The notes below the pieces were generated by a model. It had not been told where the DNA came from and searched no databases. It saw only the letters and a list, made by a program, of their open reading frames with translations. A stretch of DNA of 64,000 nucleotides from Atopobiaceae bacterium (GTDB taxonomy: Bacteria > Actinomycetota > Coriobacteriia > Coriobacteriales > Atopobiaceae): the NCBI GenBank assembly GCA_022483015.1, contig JAKVOB010000001.1:1078902-1142901 (forward strand), written 5' to 3'. The position numbers and the translations under genes were made by a program. Shown here one piece after another: positions 21,201 to 29,666 of this stretch (within the stretch, counting starts at the first letter, position 1; each line of letters starts with the position of its first letter).

Positions 21201-23950
21201 CGGCTCGACCCTGCTCTACAGCACGGACGGCCAGACCTGGTCCGAGACGGCCCCCACGTGGACCGACGTCACCTCCGCCCAGACCGTCCACGTGAAGGCC
21301 ACCAACCCCAACTACGAGGACGCCACCGCCGACGGCACCGTCACCATCACGCCGGCCCAGGTCACCGTCACGGCCGCCGCGGCCTCCAAGGCCTACGGCG
21401 ACGCCGACCCGGCCCTCTCGGCCACGGCCGACGGCACCCTCGGTGACGACACCGTCTCCTACACGGTCTCGCGCACCAACGAGGACGAGGCCGCCGGCAC
21501 CTACGCGGGCGTGATCGTCCCCGCGGGCGAGGCGACGCAGGGCAACTACGCGGTCACCTACGTGCCCGCGGACTTCACCATCACCAAGGCCGGCGCGGCG
21601 CAGAACGCCGTCACCGTGACCTCCTACGAGGGCGCCTACGACGGCTCCGCGCACACCGTCTCCGCGACGGCCGCGCAGGCCGGCTCGACCCTGCTCTACA
21701 GCACGGACGGCCAGACCTGGTCCGAGACGGCCCCCACGTGGACCGACGTCACCTCCGCCCAGACCGTCCACGTGAAGGCCACCAACCCCAACTACGAGGA
21801 CGCCACCGCCGACGGCACCGTCACCATCACGCCGGCCGCCCTCACGGTCACGACGCCCGACGCCACCAAGGCCTACGACGGCGGCGCCCTCACGGCCGCG
21901 GGCACCCTCTCCGGCCTCGTCGCCGGCGAGACCGCGACCTTCGCCGACCACCGGCACGCCAGACCGAGGCCGGCAGCTCGACCAACACCTACGCGCTCGA
22001 CGTGGGACGGCACCGCCAAGCAGTCCAACTACCCGTCACCGAGACCCTCGGCACCCTCGACGGTCACCAAGGCCGACCTCACCGACGCGGCCCGCTTCGA
22101 CGGTCTCGCAGCCGGCCGACGTCACCTACGACGGCCTGTCGCAGAGGCAGCCCCTCACGGTGACCGACGCCACGACGGGCAAGGTCCTGGTCGAGGGCAC
22201 CGACTACACGCTCTCCTACTCGGACGACACCACCGACGTCGGCACCGTCACGGCCACCGTCACCGGCATCGGCAACTACGCCGGCACGGTCGACCGCACC
22301 TACAAGATCATGCCGGCCGCCCTCACGGTCACGACGCCCGACGCCACCAAGGCCTACGACGGCACCGCCCTCACGGCCGCGGGCACCCTCTCCGGCCTCG
22401 TCGCCGGCGAGACCGCGACCCTCGCCACCACCGGCACGCAGACCGAGGCCGGCAGCTCGACCAACGCCTACACGCTCGCTGGGACGGCACCGCCAAGCAG
22501 TCCAACTACACCGTCACCGAGGACCCTCGGCACCCTCGAGGTCACCAAGGCCGACATCACCGACGCGGCCCGCTTCACGGTCTCGCAGCCGGCCGACGTC
22601 ACCTACGACGGCCAGTCGCAGAAGCAGCCCGTCACCGTCACCGACTCCACGACGGCAAGGTCCCTGGTCGAGGGCACCGACTACACGCTCTCCTACTCGG
22701 ACGACACCACCGACGTCGGCACCGTCACGGCCACCGTCACCGGCATCGGCGACTACGCCGGCACGGTCGACCGCACCTACAAGATCATGCCGGCCGCCCT
22801 CACGGTCACGACGCCCGACGCCACCAAGGCCTACGACGGCACCGCCCTCACGGCCGCGGGCACCCTCTCCGGCCTCGTCGCCGGCGAGACCGCGACCCTC
22901 GCCACCACCGGCACGCAGACCGAGGCCGGCAGCTCGACCAACACCTGCTCGCTCGCGTGGGACGGCACCGCCAAGCAGTCCAACTACACCGTCACCGAGG
23001 ACCTCGGCACCCTCACGGTCACCAAGGCCGACGCGGCGCAGAACGCCGTCACCGTGACCCCCTACGCCGGAACCTACGACGGCTCCGCGCACACCGTCTC
23101 CGCGACGGCCGCGCAGGCCGGCTCGACCCTGCTCTACAGCACGGACGGCCAGACCTGGTCCGAGACGGCCCCCACGTGGACCGACGTCACCTCCGCCCAG
23201 ACCGTCCACGTGAAGGCCACCAACCCCAACTACGAGGACGCCACCGCCGACGGCACCGTCACCATCACGCCGGCCACTCTCACGGTGACTACGCCCGACG
23301 CCACCAAGGCCTACGACGGCACCGCCCTCACGGCCGCGGGCACCCTCTCCGGCCTCGTCGCCGGCGAGACCGCGACCTTCGCCACCACCGGCACGCAGAC
23401 CGAGGTCGGCACGTCGACCAACGCCTACGCGCTCGCCTGGGACGGCACCGCCAAGCAGTCCAACTACACCGTCACCGAGACCCTCGGCACGCTCACGGTC
23501 ACTGCCGCACCTGCGACGCCTGTCGTTCCCGGTGATACGACTCCGACCACGCCTGCGGGCACGACTCCCACGACGCCTGTCACGCCGGCCAGTACGACAC
23601 CGGTCGCAACGGTAGTCACCCCGATTGCCACGGCGCTCCAGAACGCCTACCAGGCGGTCATCGGGGAGGAGCCCACGCCCCTCTCGACACCTTCGACCGC
23701 TGAGGAGGAGTCCATCGACGAGAACGGCACGCCTCTGGCCACCGCCGCCGAGCCGGTCTGCTGGGTCCACTGGTACATCATGCTGGGCATGCTCGTGACC
23801 CTCGTCTACGGCCTGGTCGTCCTGTTCCGTCGCCGCCGCTACACCAAGGGCCTCAAGAACCGCGAGAAGCGCGTCCTCCGCGAGGACGACGACCAGCAGG
23901 ACAAGCAGGGCGAGAGCGCCCCGACCATCCCATCAGGAGCTGAGGCTTAG
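12274..23950 (+). CDS. Giant MBG-domain repetitive surface protein, membrane-anchored, with indel cluster
   Basis: Predicted adhesin or stalk protein of about 3,890 aa. The ATG at 12274 (with another at 12277) follows AAGGG and gives a clean signal peptide (KLLAFFLSVAMVMTSVPTSALSEA); the earlier in-frame GTG at 12181 does not. In order: a Thr/Ala/Ser-rich linker, a Big-like Ig domain (about 260-345), two InlB-type repeats (GYTFSGW), then dozens of MBG modules carrying the TYDG or KAYDG signature and ending GTLTVT. The C-terminus has a Pro/Thr spacer, a membrane helix (WYIMLGMLVTLVYGLVVLF), RRRR and a cytoplasmic tail of about 50 aa, with no LPXTG motif. Ten single-base indels at 21946-22664 break the frame (net +1). 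Module homology and the intact tail show it is one gene. A small membrane-protein gene follows after 2 bp. Confidence 0.85.
14284..15026 (+). repeat. 743-bp intragenic duplication, copy A
   Basis: Nearly identical to 15298-16040 (offset 1014 bp). The few differences are near the end (GGGCTCC/GGGTTCC, GTCACG/GTCAAG, GTGAAT/GTGGAT). It encodes several consecutive MBG modules. Even third-codon positions match, indicating recent duplication or gene conversion. Confidence 0.9.
15298..16040 (+). repeat. 743-bp intragenic duplication, copy B
   Basis: Partner of 14284-15026. The two copies are separated by a unique MBG module of about 270 bp at 15027-15297. Confidence 0.9.
17029..18231 (+). repeat. 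1.2-kb intragenic duplication, copy A
   Basis: Near-identical to 18955-20157 (offset 1926 bp) with only scattered substitutions. It covers the KAYDGG, SAYDGSAHTV, TWTYDGQAHS and TYDGQAHGV modules in the same order. Confidence 0.88.
18955..20157 (+). repeat. 1.2-kb intragenic duplication, copy B
   Basis: Partner of 17029-18231. It carries small changes such as CTCGTCCCCGGC where copy A has CTCGTCACCGGC. Confidence 0.88.
20641..21836 (+). repeat. 480-bp tandem repeat array, 2.5 copies
   Basis: Units start at 20641, 21121 and 21601 with the same CAGAACGCCGTCACCG string. Each full unit is exactly 480 bp (160 codons) and contains a SAHTVSATAAQ module followed by a module with AYGDADPALSATADG. 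The third copy is left at about 21836 when the module order changes. Confidence 0.92.
21946..22664 (+). other. Cluster of single-base indels in the MBG gene
   Basis: Comparison with intact sister modules shows extra bases at about 21946 (G), 21959 (C), 21999 (G), 22059 (G), 22099 (G), 22525 (C) and 22664 (C), and missing bases near 22033, 22480 and 22656. The first six sum to +1 modulo 3. The last four form two self-compensating pairs. No indel was noticed in the gene outside this stretch. Confidence 0.8.
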
Positions 23951-23952
23951 TC

Positions 23953-24612
23953 ATGAAGAAGAGCAACTGGATCGTCTACGTCCTTCTCGTCCTCGTCTCG
24001 GCCTTCCTCCTGTGGCTCTGGTACTACCTGGGCTTCAACAAGGTGGACAGCCCGTTCGACCTGGTCCTCTCCATCGTCTGGTGGGTCGGTGTCGCGGCTC
24101 TCGTCTGGTTCACGTTCCGCTCCGAGAGGAGGCGCCAGGCGCAGATCCGCACCATCTACGTCTCGCCTGACGCCCTGTTCAACTCCGAGCGCGGCCTCGT
24201 GTCCTGCCCCGACCCGGAGCAGCGCGTGACCCTCATGGCCGACATCCTGGACAACCTCAAGTACGACTTCCACAAGGAGGACATGCCCGAGGAGAAGGAC
24301 TTCGACTTCAGGTACGTGGTCCGCACGGAGGACTTCAAGGAGAAGGACTCGGAGGACGGCTCCGAGGCCACCACGTCCGACGCCGCACAGGCCACGGGCG
24401 CCGAGGCCACTACTCAGGAGACCGTGTCGGCAGATGCCACCGAGGTCGTACCTCCCATTCCCGTCACGGCCACGGCTGACGATGAGGACAAGGACAAGGA
24501 CAAGTGGAAGGGCTCCGTCGTCAGGATCGACTGGGACGCCGAGGGCCACCAGACCAACGAGGAGAACGACTTCGACGGCAAGGAGCAGCTCGGTCAGCTC
24601 GTGCTGACCTAA
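23953..24612 (+). CDS. Two-helix membrane protein with acidic cytoplasmic tail, partner of the MBG protein
   Basis: 219 aa, not recognised as a named family. Two membrane helices (about residues 6-28 and 36-56: WIVYVLLVLVSAFLLWLWYY and VLSIVWWVGVAALVWFTF) are followed by basic RSERRRQ, which predicts the remaining 160 residues lie in the cytoplasm. The tail has a folded-looking part (YVSPDALFNSERGLVSCPD) and then a low-complexity Thr/Ala/Glu and DEDKDKDKWKG stretch. The start is 2 bp after the stop of the MBG gene, so it is almost certainly co-transcribed and probably translationally coupled. A role in exporting, anchoring or signalling for the giant protein is inference from position only. 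Confidence 0.8.
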   Translation: MKKSNWIVYVLLVLVSAFLLWLWYYLGFNKVDSPFDLVLSIVWWVGVAALVWFTFRSERRRQAQIRTIYVSPDALFNSERGLVSCPDPEQRVTLMADILDNLKYDFHKEDMPEEKDFDFRYVVRTEDFKEKDSEDGSEATTSDAAQATGAEATTQETVSADATEVVPPIPVTATADDEDKDKDKWKGSVVRIDWDAEGHQTNEENDFDGKEQLGQLVLT

Positions 24613-24636
24613 GCGCCACCTTAGGAACGTCTCATC

Positions 24637-24672
24637 AAGGAGGCCCCGGACCGAATGGTGCGGGGCCTCCTT
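24637..24672 (+). terminator. Terminator of the MBG operon
   Basis: Perfect 12-bp stem AAGGAGGCCCCG / CGGGGCCTCCTT with a 12-nt loop, followed by CTTGTG. It lies 25 bp after the stop at 24612. Confidence 0.8.
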
Positions 24673-24952
24673 CTTGTGCGTGGCCATCCTCGCTGTTCCT
24701 CTCGGCAGCTTCGATAGCATCTGCCAATGTGCTCAAACCACAGCAGTTAGCGTAGTGTATCAGTACGAGACACAACATCTAGGGGGTGCCGATACCGTCT
24801 AATTTTCCGATGACGACCATCGCGGCCTTCTCGTCTGCTACGCTCTAACCCCATGGGAGCCCCATGGGACAGACCAACCACCGCACCCAAAACACAGCAG
24901 TGCACAGCCACGAAGTCATAACTGCAAGTATGCAAAGGTCCAGGAGGACAGG
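24673..24952. promoter_or_regulatory. Leader region of the pyruvate formate-lyase operon
   Basis: Non-coding. It contains a dyad GTGT-N11-ACAC around 24756-24774 and two CCCATGGG palindromes 11 bp apart (24850 and 24861). AGGAGG lies just upstream of the ATG at 24953. I found no convincing -35/-10 pair, so the promoter and any Rex-, FNR- or catabolite-type site stay undefined. Confidence 0.4.
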
Positions 24953-27121
24953 ATGCAGAAGGCATGGCAGGGCTTTACGGGTGGCAACTGGGAGCACGAG
25001 ATCGACGTTCGTGACTTCATCCAGAGGAACTACACCCCTTATGAGGGCGACGCGTCATTCCTCGCCGGTCCCACCGAGCGCACGAACAAGCTCTGGGGCG
25101 AGGTCATGGACCTCTTCGAGCAGGAGCGCGAGCATGGCGGCGTCCTCGACATGGACACCAAGGTCGTCTCGACCATCACGAGCCATGGTGCAGGCTACAT
25201 CGACAAGGACCTCGAGCAGATCGTCGGCCTCCAGACTGACAAGCCGCTCAAGCGCGCGCTGCATGTCAACGGCGGCATCCGCATGGCCCAGCAGGCCTGC
25301 TCGGACAACGGCTATGAGGTCGACCCCCAGATCGTCGACTTCTACACCAACTACCGCAAGACCCACAACGCCGGCGTGTTCGACGTCTACACGCCCGAGA
25401 TGCGTGCCTGCCGTCACTCGCACATCATCACGGGCCTTCCTGACGCCTACGGCCGCGGCCGCATCATCGGTGACTACCGCCGCGTCGCCCTCTACGGCAC
25501 GGACTACCTCGTCGCCGAGAAGAAGGCCGAGAAGGCCGGCACGTCCTCGATCATGACCGAGGACGTCATCCGTCACCGCGAGGAGCTCTCCGAGCAGATT
25601 CGCGCCCTGGGCGAGCTGGCCCAGCTCGGCAAGACCTACGGCTGCGACATCACGCGCCCGGCCGAGAACGTGGCCGAGGCCATCCAGTGGACCTACTTCG
25701 GCTACCTGGCCTCCGTCAAGGAGCAGAACGGCGCGGCCATGAGCCTGGGCCGCACGTCCACCTTCATCGACGTCTACGCCGAGCGTGACCTCGCAGCGGG
25801 CACCTTCACCGAGGACCAGGTCCAGGAGTTCGTCGACCACTTCATCATGAAGCTCCGTATGGTCAAGTTCGCACGTACCCCCGAGTACAACGACCTCTTC
25901 TCGGGCGACCCCCAGTGGGTCACCGAGTCCATCGGTGGCATGGGCGTCGACGGTCGCACGCTCGTCACCAAGATGAGCTTCCGCTACCTCCATACGCTCG
26001 AGAACATCGGTACCGCCCCCGAGCCCAACCTCACGGTGCTCTGGTCCAAGCGCCTGCCCGTGGGCTTCAAGGACTACTGCGCCCGCATCTCCATCGCCAC
26101 GAGCTCCATCCAGTACGAGAACGACGACCTCATGCGCGTCACCCATGGTGACGACTATGGCATCGCCTGCTGTGTCAGCTCCATGCGCATCGGCAAGGAG
26201 ATGCAGTTCTTCGGTGCCCGGGCCAACCTGGCCAAGTGCCTGCTCTATGCCATCAACGGTGGCGTGGACGAGATGAGCGGCCAGCAGGTCGGTCCCAAGT
26301 ACCGCGCCTGCGAGGGCGACACGCTCGACTACGACGACGTCATCTCGAAGTTCAACGACATGATGGGGTGGCTGTCCGCCGTCTACGTGAGCAGCCTCAA
26401 CGCCATCCATTACATGCATGACAAGTACTGCTACGAGCGCATCCAGATGGCCCTGCACGACGAGCACGTCAAGCGCTGGTTCGCCACGGGGATCGCCGGC
26501 CTCTCCGTCGTGGCGGACTCCCTCTCGGCCATCAAGTACGCGAAGGTCCACCCCGTGCGCAACGAGGACGGCCTCGTGGTCGACTTCCAGGTCGAGGGCG
26601 ACTTCCCCAAGTATGGCAACGACGACGACCGCGTGGACCAGATTGCCCACGACGTGGTCGAGAAGTTCATGTTCTACGTCCGCAAGCGCTCCACGTATCG
26701 CAACTCCATCCCCACCACGTCCATCCTCACGATCACGTCCAACGTGGTCTATGGCAAGAAGACGGGCAACACCCCCGACGGCCGTCGTGCCGGCGAGCCT
26801 CTTGCCCCAGGTGCCAACCCCATGCACCGGCGTGACACGCACGGCGCCATCGCCAGCCTGTCCTCCGTGGCCAAGCTCCCGTTCGAGGATGCGCAGGACG
26901 GCATCTCCAACACCTTCTCGATCGTGCCGGGAGCGCTGGGCAAGTCGGGTCAGGTGATGTTCTCCGCAGACGAGCTCGACGTCGACGCGTTGGGCGTGGA
27001 CCTCTCCGATGTGATCTCGAAGGCATCCGCGGCCGACATCTCGATCGAGAACCCCGTGGCCTGCGCCTGCGACTCGGATGCGAGCGCGCGCGAGGGTGCC
27101 GAGGACGTGAAGCCGGAGTAG
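24953..27121 (+). CDS. Pyruvate formate-lyase large part lacking the glycyl-radical segment
   Basis: Catalyses CoA + pyruvate to acetyl-CoA + formate in anaerobic fermentation, when complete. The 722 aa align from [26 protein letters not shown]-like PFL starts through [16 protein letters not shown] and [11 protein letters not shown]. The catalytic cysteine pair is Cys406-Cys407 (GIACCVSSM). PFL normally continues into a GGxHLNVNV...RVSGYAV glycyl-radical segment. Here that is missing, and the chain instead ends in some 50 unrelated residues ([17 protein letters not shown] to EDVKPE). The radical segment is in the next gene, 62 bp away in a different frame. The start has AGGAGG at ideal spacing. 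Alone this protein should be inactive; activity with the small partner is inference. Confidence 0.92.
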   Translation: MQKAWQGFTGGNWEHEIDVRDFIQRNYTPYEGDASFLAGPTERTNKLWGEVMDLFEQEREHGGVLDMDTKVVSTITSHGAGYIDKDLEQIVGLQTDKPLKRALHVNGGIRMAQQACSDNGYEVDPQIVDFYTNYRKTHNAGVFDVYTPEMRACRHSHIITGLPDAYGRGRIIGDYRRVALYGTDYLVAEKKAEKAGTSSIMTEDVIRHREELSEQIRALGELAQLGKTYGCDITRPAENVAEAIQWTYFGYLASVKEQNGAAMSLGRTSTFIDVYAERDLAAGTFTEDQVQEFVDHFIMKLRMVKFARTPEYNDLFSGDPQWVTESIGGMGVDGRTLVTKMSFRYLHTLENIGTAPEPNLTVLWSKRLPVGFKDYCARISIATSSIQYENDDLMRVTHGDDYGIACCVSSMRIGKEMQFFGARANLAKCLLYAINGGVDEMSGQQVGPKYRACEGDTLDYDDVISKFNDMMGWLSAVYVSSLNAIHYMHDKYCYERIQMALHDEHVKRWFATGIAGLSVVADSLSAIKYAKVHPVRNEDGLVVDFQVEGDFPKYGNDDDRVDQIAHDVVEKFMFYVRKRSTYRNSIPTTSILTITSNVVYGKKTGNTPDGRRAGEPLAPGANPMHRRDTHGAIASLSSVAKLPFEDAQDGISNTFSIVPGALGKSGQVMFSADELDVDALGVDLSDVISKASAADISIENPVACACDSDASAREGAEDVKPE

Positions 27122-27183
27122 ACACGTCGCATCCTGACGTGGAGCGTTGATTGGAACCAGTCCCCAGAGAAGGGAAGACCCAC

Positions 27184-27435
27184 ATGAAGACCAGTGATGT
27201 CTCGCAGGACCAGGTCGACAACCTCGTGAGCATGCTCGATGCCTATGACGAGAAGGGCGGCCATCACCTGAACGTCAACGTGTTCAACCGTGACACCCTG
27301 GTTGACGCGCAGGCCCATCCCGAGAAGTACCCCCAGCTCACGATTCGTGTCTCGGGGTATGCGGTGAACTTCAACAAGCTCACCAAGGAGCAGCAGGACG
27401 AGGTCATCTCGCGCACCTTCCACGAGTCGATGTAG
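27184..27435 (+). CDS. Stand-alone glycyl-radical domain (missing C-terminus of PFL; GrcA-like)
   Basis: 83-aa protein matching only the last part of pyruvate formate-lyase. It has a short helix-like lead ([13 protein letters not shown]), [30 protein letters not shown] with the radical glycine at Gly58, and the canonical end ([17 protein letters not shown]). Unlike E. coli GrcA/YfiD (about 127 aa), it has no extra N-terminal domain, and the neighbouring lyase has lost its own radical loop. The ATG at 27184 follows GAAGGGAAG; an upstream in-frame TTG at 27151 lacks such a site. It sits between the lyase and its activase, so the activase presumably installs the radical here and the two chains dock to form one active site. 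Confidence 0.88.
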   Translation: MKTSDVSQDQVDNLVSMLDAYDEKGGHHLNVNVFNRDTLVDAQAHPEKYPQLTIRVSGYAVNFNKLTKEQQDEVISRTFHESM

Positions 27436-27447
27436 GAAGCGTCCAGC

Positions 27448-28269
27448 GTGCAGGACGAGTCACAGGCGCCCGACCAGGTGGTCGGGCGCCTTCACTCCAT
27501 AGAGACCTTCGGCACCGTGGACGGCCCTGGCACACGCCTCGTCGTCTTCTGCCAAGGCTGCCCCTTCAGGTGCGCCTACTGCCACAACCCCGACACCTGG
27601 GACTTCGGCAGGTGCGCCACCGCGACCGCGGCGGGGGAGGGACCGGGCACGGACGTGACCGTCGCCCATGTCATCGACGTCTTCGAGCGCAACCGGGCAT
27701 TCTACCGTCATGGCGGCATCACCGTGACTGGTGGCGAGCCCATGGCACAGCCGGGCTTCATCGGCGCGCTCTTCCAGGCGGCGCACGCTGCGCCGGCCGG
27801 ACGCATCCATACCTGCCTCGATACGGCCGGAGGCGCCTATGACCCTGCGCACCCTGAGCGCTACGAGGCGCTGCTTGCTGACTGCGATTTGGTGCTTCTC
27901 GACGTTAAGCATTCCGATCCCGAGGGACATCGCCGGCTCGTGGGCGCTGGCCCCGAGCGTCCCCTGGCCTTGGGTGACGAGCTCGCGCGTCGACGCATCC
28001 CGGTGATCATCAGACACGTGGTGGTGCCGGGTATCACGGACTCCACGGAGGAGTTGGAGGGTGTGGGGCGCATCATCGCCCGCTGGCCCAACGTAGTGGG
28101 CCTCGACCTGCTGCCATACCACACGATGGGCGTGACCAAGTACGAGGCGGAGGGGCTGCCGTACCGCCTGGCCGGCGTGGAGCCCCAGGATCCCGCCGCA
28201 ATCCCCGCAATGCGCAAGGTCGTCATGGATGCCAGGGCAGATGAGCGGAAGAAGCTCATCAGAGCCTGA
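27448..28269 (+). CDS. pflA: Pyruvate formate-lyase activating enzyme
   Basis: Radical-SAM activase (273 aa) that abstracts a hydrogen from the PFL glycine using a 4Fe-4S cluster and S-adenosylmethionine. The cluster motif CX3CX2C is at Cys38, Cys42 and Cys45 (GCPFRCAYCHNPDTW). GGITVTGGEP and the later HVVVPGITD segment are typical of PflA. The GTG at 27448 is preceded by AGGAAG overlapping the stop region of the previous gene, with a gap of only 12 bp, so the three genes form one operon. The length is slightly above the usual 245-250 aa because of a Gly/Thr insert (GRCATATAAGEGPGTD). This activase would act on the separate 83-aa radical protein. Confidence 0.93.
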   Translation: MQDESQAPDQVVGRLHSIETFGTVDGPGTRLVVFCQGCPFRCAYCHNPDTWDFGRCATATAAGEGPGTDVTVAHVIDVFERNRAFYRHGGITVTGGEPMAQPGFIGALFQAAHAAPAGRIHTCLDTAGGAYDPAHPERYEALLADCDLVLLDVKHSDPEGHRRLVGAGPERPLALGDELARRRIPVIIRHVVVPGITDSTEELEGVGRIIARWPNVVGLDLLPYHTMGVTKYEAEGLPYRLAGVEPQDPAAIPAMRKVVMDARADERKKLIRA

Positions 28270-28282
28270 GCGAACCCATACC

Positions 28283-28426
28283 CTATGCGACGAACTTCGG
28301 GAGGAAGACTATGGCCAGGGCCCCGAAGAGGATGAAAACGTTCGCGCAGGCGGTCAAGACGGCAAGCGTGGACTGATTTGGATGGGAAATGAGCACGAAA
28401 TCAGTGGTCAGATGAAGCGTTCCCAT
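28283..28426 (-). CDS. Possible tiny single-helix membrane peptide
   Basis: A 47-codon frame whose C-terminal half (LAVLTACANVFILFGALAIV) is a well-formed membrane helix followed by FLPKFVA and a stop. The ATG at 28426 lies inside the end of the DUF2304 gene with GGAAG very close to it. A GTG at 28396, just after the DUF2304 stop, is an alternative start giving 37 aa. It is the last frame of the minus-strand glycan cluster. The hydrophobic pattern is the only support. Confidence 0.3.
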   Translation of the reverse strand: MGTLHLTTDFVLISHPNQSTLAVLTACANVFILFGALAIVFLPKFVA

Positions 28427-28799
28427 CTCTTCCGTTTGCGGATGGGCCATCCTGTTCCGATGTGCGCCGGTCGTAGTCGAGCAAGGCGACCTTCTGGGTG
28501 AGCTCTGCAATCCTGGCCTCGAGTCGCGAGATGTGTGTGCTCATCATGAACACCTTGAGGACGAGGATGCCTACGAAGAAGGCAAAGAGGAAGTTGGCAG
28601 TGGAATAGACCCCAAAGAGGCTCGCCAATGCGTCAGCAGTGCTTGGGAAGATGCTGAATACCAGGAGGAGCAGTGCCATGAACAACCAAAACAGGGAGTC
28701 CTCTATACGCATCTTGGCCTTGCGAATTCTGGTGATGATGAACCACGTAATCACCAATGCTGCAACGAGCAATACGCTTCTGAATATCAAAGTCAGCAC
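28401..28799 (-). CDS. DUF2304 membrane protein
   Basis: 132 aa. An N-terminal helix (LIFRSVLLVAALVITWFIIT), the RIRKAKMRIEDSLFWLFMALLLLVFSIFP block characteristic of DUF2304, a third helix (FLFAFFVGILVLKVFMM), then a coiled segment (ISRLEARIAELTQKVALLDY) and a polar tail. DUF2304 proteins are commonly encoded next to dolichol-phosphate-mannose-synthase-like GT2 enzymes, as here, and are thought to be their membrane partners. The GTG start directly follows the TAA of the glycosyltransferase, with GGGAGGG upstream, giving tight coupling. The biochemical role is unproven. Confidence 0.85.
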   Translation of the reverse strand: MLTLIFRSVLLVAALVITWFIITRIRKAKMRIEDSLFWLFMALLLLVFSIFPSTADALASLFGVYSTANFLFAFFVGILVLKVFMMSTHISRLEARIAELTQKVALLDYDRRTSEQDGPSANGRDGNASSDH

Positions 28800-29495
28800 T
28801 TATGCCCTCCCTCTGAACAGCTGAAAGAAGAGGATGGATACGGTCTGCTTGAGCATATAGGCTGTGGCAGATCTCAGGTTGAAGTAGCTTTCGCCAGCGA
28901 TACGTTCATCCATGTTCACCTGTACCTCTTCGACACGAGCACCATTCCTTATGAGATATGCCACCGTGTCAGGCTCGGGATCCCAGTTGAGACCTCTGGA
29001 GAGCATCGCGATCATTTTCTCGTTATAGAGCCGAAGCCCAGACGTCGGGTCGTTGACTCTCTGTCCGGTCGTGACCTTGATTGCCCATGAGATGAGGATA
29101 TTGCCCATCATCCGCAACGAGCGAGGGCGAGGTTCGCTCACGAAGCGCGAACCTATGACGACATCGCTCTCGCTCGCCCTCTTGAGCATCGGTCGGATGG
29201 ATTCCGTTCTATGTTGGCCATCTCCATCGAACTGAATCGCATAGGTGTAACCCTCACGTGCGGCATACTTCATACCAGTCTGAAACGCTCCAGAGAGGCC
29301 GAGGTTGATGGGGAGATCAAGATAGTTGTATCCATTGTCCACACATACGCTCAAGGTCGCGTCGGTGGAGCCATCGTTGATCACGACGTAGTCGCATCCG
29401 GGCAGATCTTCGATTACACCGTCAACGACCTGTTTGAGGCAGAGAGCTTCGTTATATGCACAGATGATGAGAAGCGCCTGGTTCTTCTTTCTCAT
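28800..29495 (-). CDS. GT2 glycosyltransferase, polyprenyl-phosphate sugar synthase-like
   Basis: 231 aa with a GT-A fold of the DPM1/polyprenol-phosphate mannosyl- or glucosyltransferase type: IICAYNE at the N-terminus, VVINDGSTD, NLGLSGAFQTG, and the metal-binding FDGDGQH. SGLRLYN and SILFFQLFRG at the end fit the family. It probably transfers a nucleotide sugar to a lipid phosphate carrier for cell-envelope glycan assembly. The start has GAGGTG 5 nt upstream. It is followed immediately by the DUF2304 gene and separated by 171 bp (with its own promoter) from the preceding GT2 gene. Confidence 0.9.
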   Translation of the reverse strand: MRKKNQALLIICAYNEALCLKQVVDGVIEDLPGCDYVVINDGSTDATLSVCVDNGYNYLDLPINLGLSGAFQTGMKYAAREGYTYAIQFDGDGQHRTESIRPMLKRASESDVVIGSRFVSEPRPRSLRMMGNILISWAIKVTTGQRVNDPTSGLRLYNEKMIAMLSRGLNWDPEPDTVAYLIRNGARVEEVQVNMDERIAGESYFNLRSATAYMLKQTVSILFFQLFRGRA

Positions 29496-29532
29496 GCGTG
29501 CACCTCAAAGAGCAGACGCATTCCATTAGACA

Positions 29533-29562
29533 TGTATAGTCTGCCTCCTAACTGAATCGTAA
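29533..29562 (-). promoter_or_regulatory. Internal promoter for the DPM-like GT2/DUF2304 pair
   Basis: On the minus strand: TTACGA (29562-29557), an 18-bp spacer, then TATACA (29538-29533). It lies 38 bp before the ATG at 29495, in an AT-rich 171-bp gap that holds no gene. Confidence 0.45.
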
Positions 29563-29666
29563 GAACCATCTTCAACAATACTAATCCATTCGCTGGAGCC
29601 CCCATGCGGTGGGTCATCGGCGGATGAGCGAATCCCCTGGAGCATGCCGCGTTATTAACCTGAGAA

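Noticed and set aside
14284-21836. CRISPR-like or mobile-element repeats
   Set aside because: The repeats are long, in frame, contiguous and encode MBG modules; there are no spacer-repeat units, inverted ends or transposase.
16297-21957. Very long minus-strand open frames (827 and 967 codons) opposite the MBG gene
   Set aside because: They are Gly/Arg/Val-rich antisense images of Thr/Ala-rich repeats in a high-GC3 gene, repeat with the same period, and have no plausible starts or domains.
24953-27435. Explaining the split PFL by a sequencing frameshift
   Set aside because: The large protein ends in a long non-PFL tail and the small one has its own ribosome site, start and leader helix; a single indel would not produce this. 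Raw-read confirmation would still be worthwhile.
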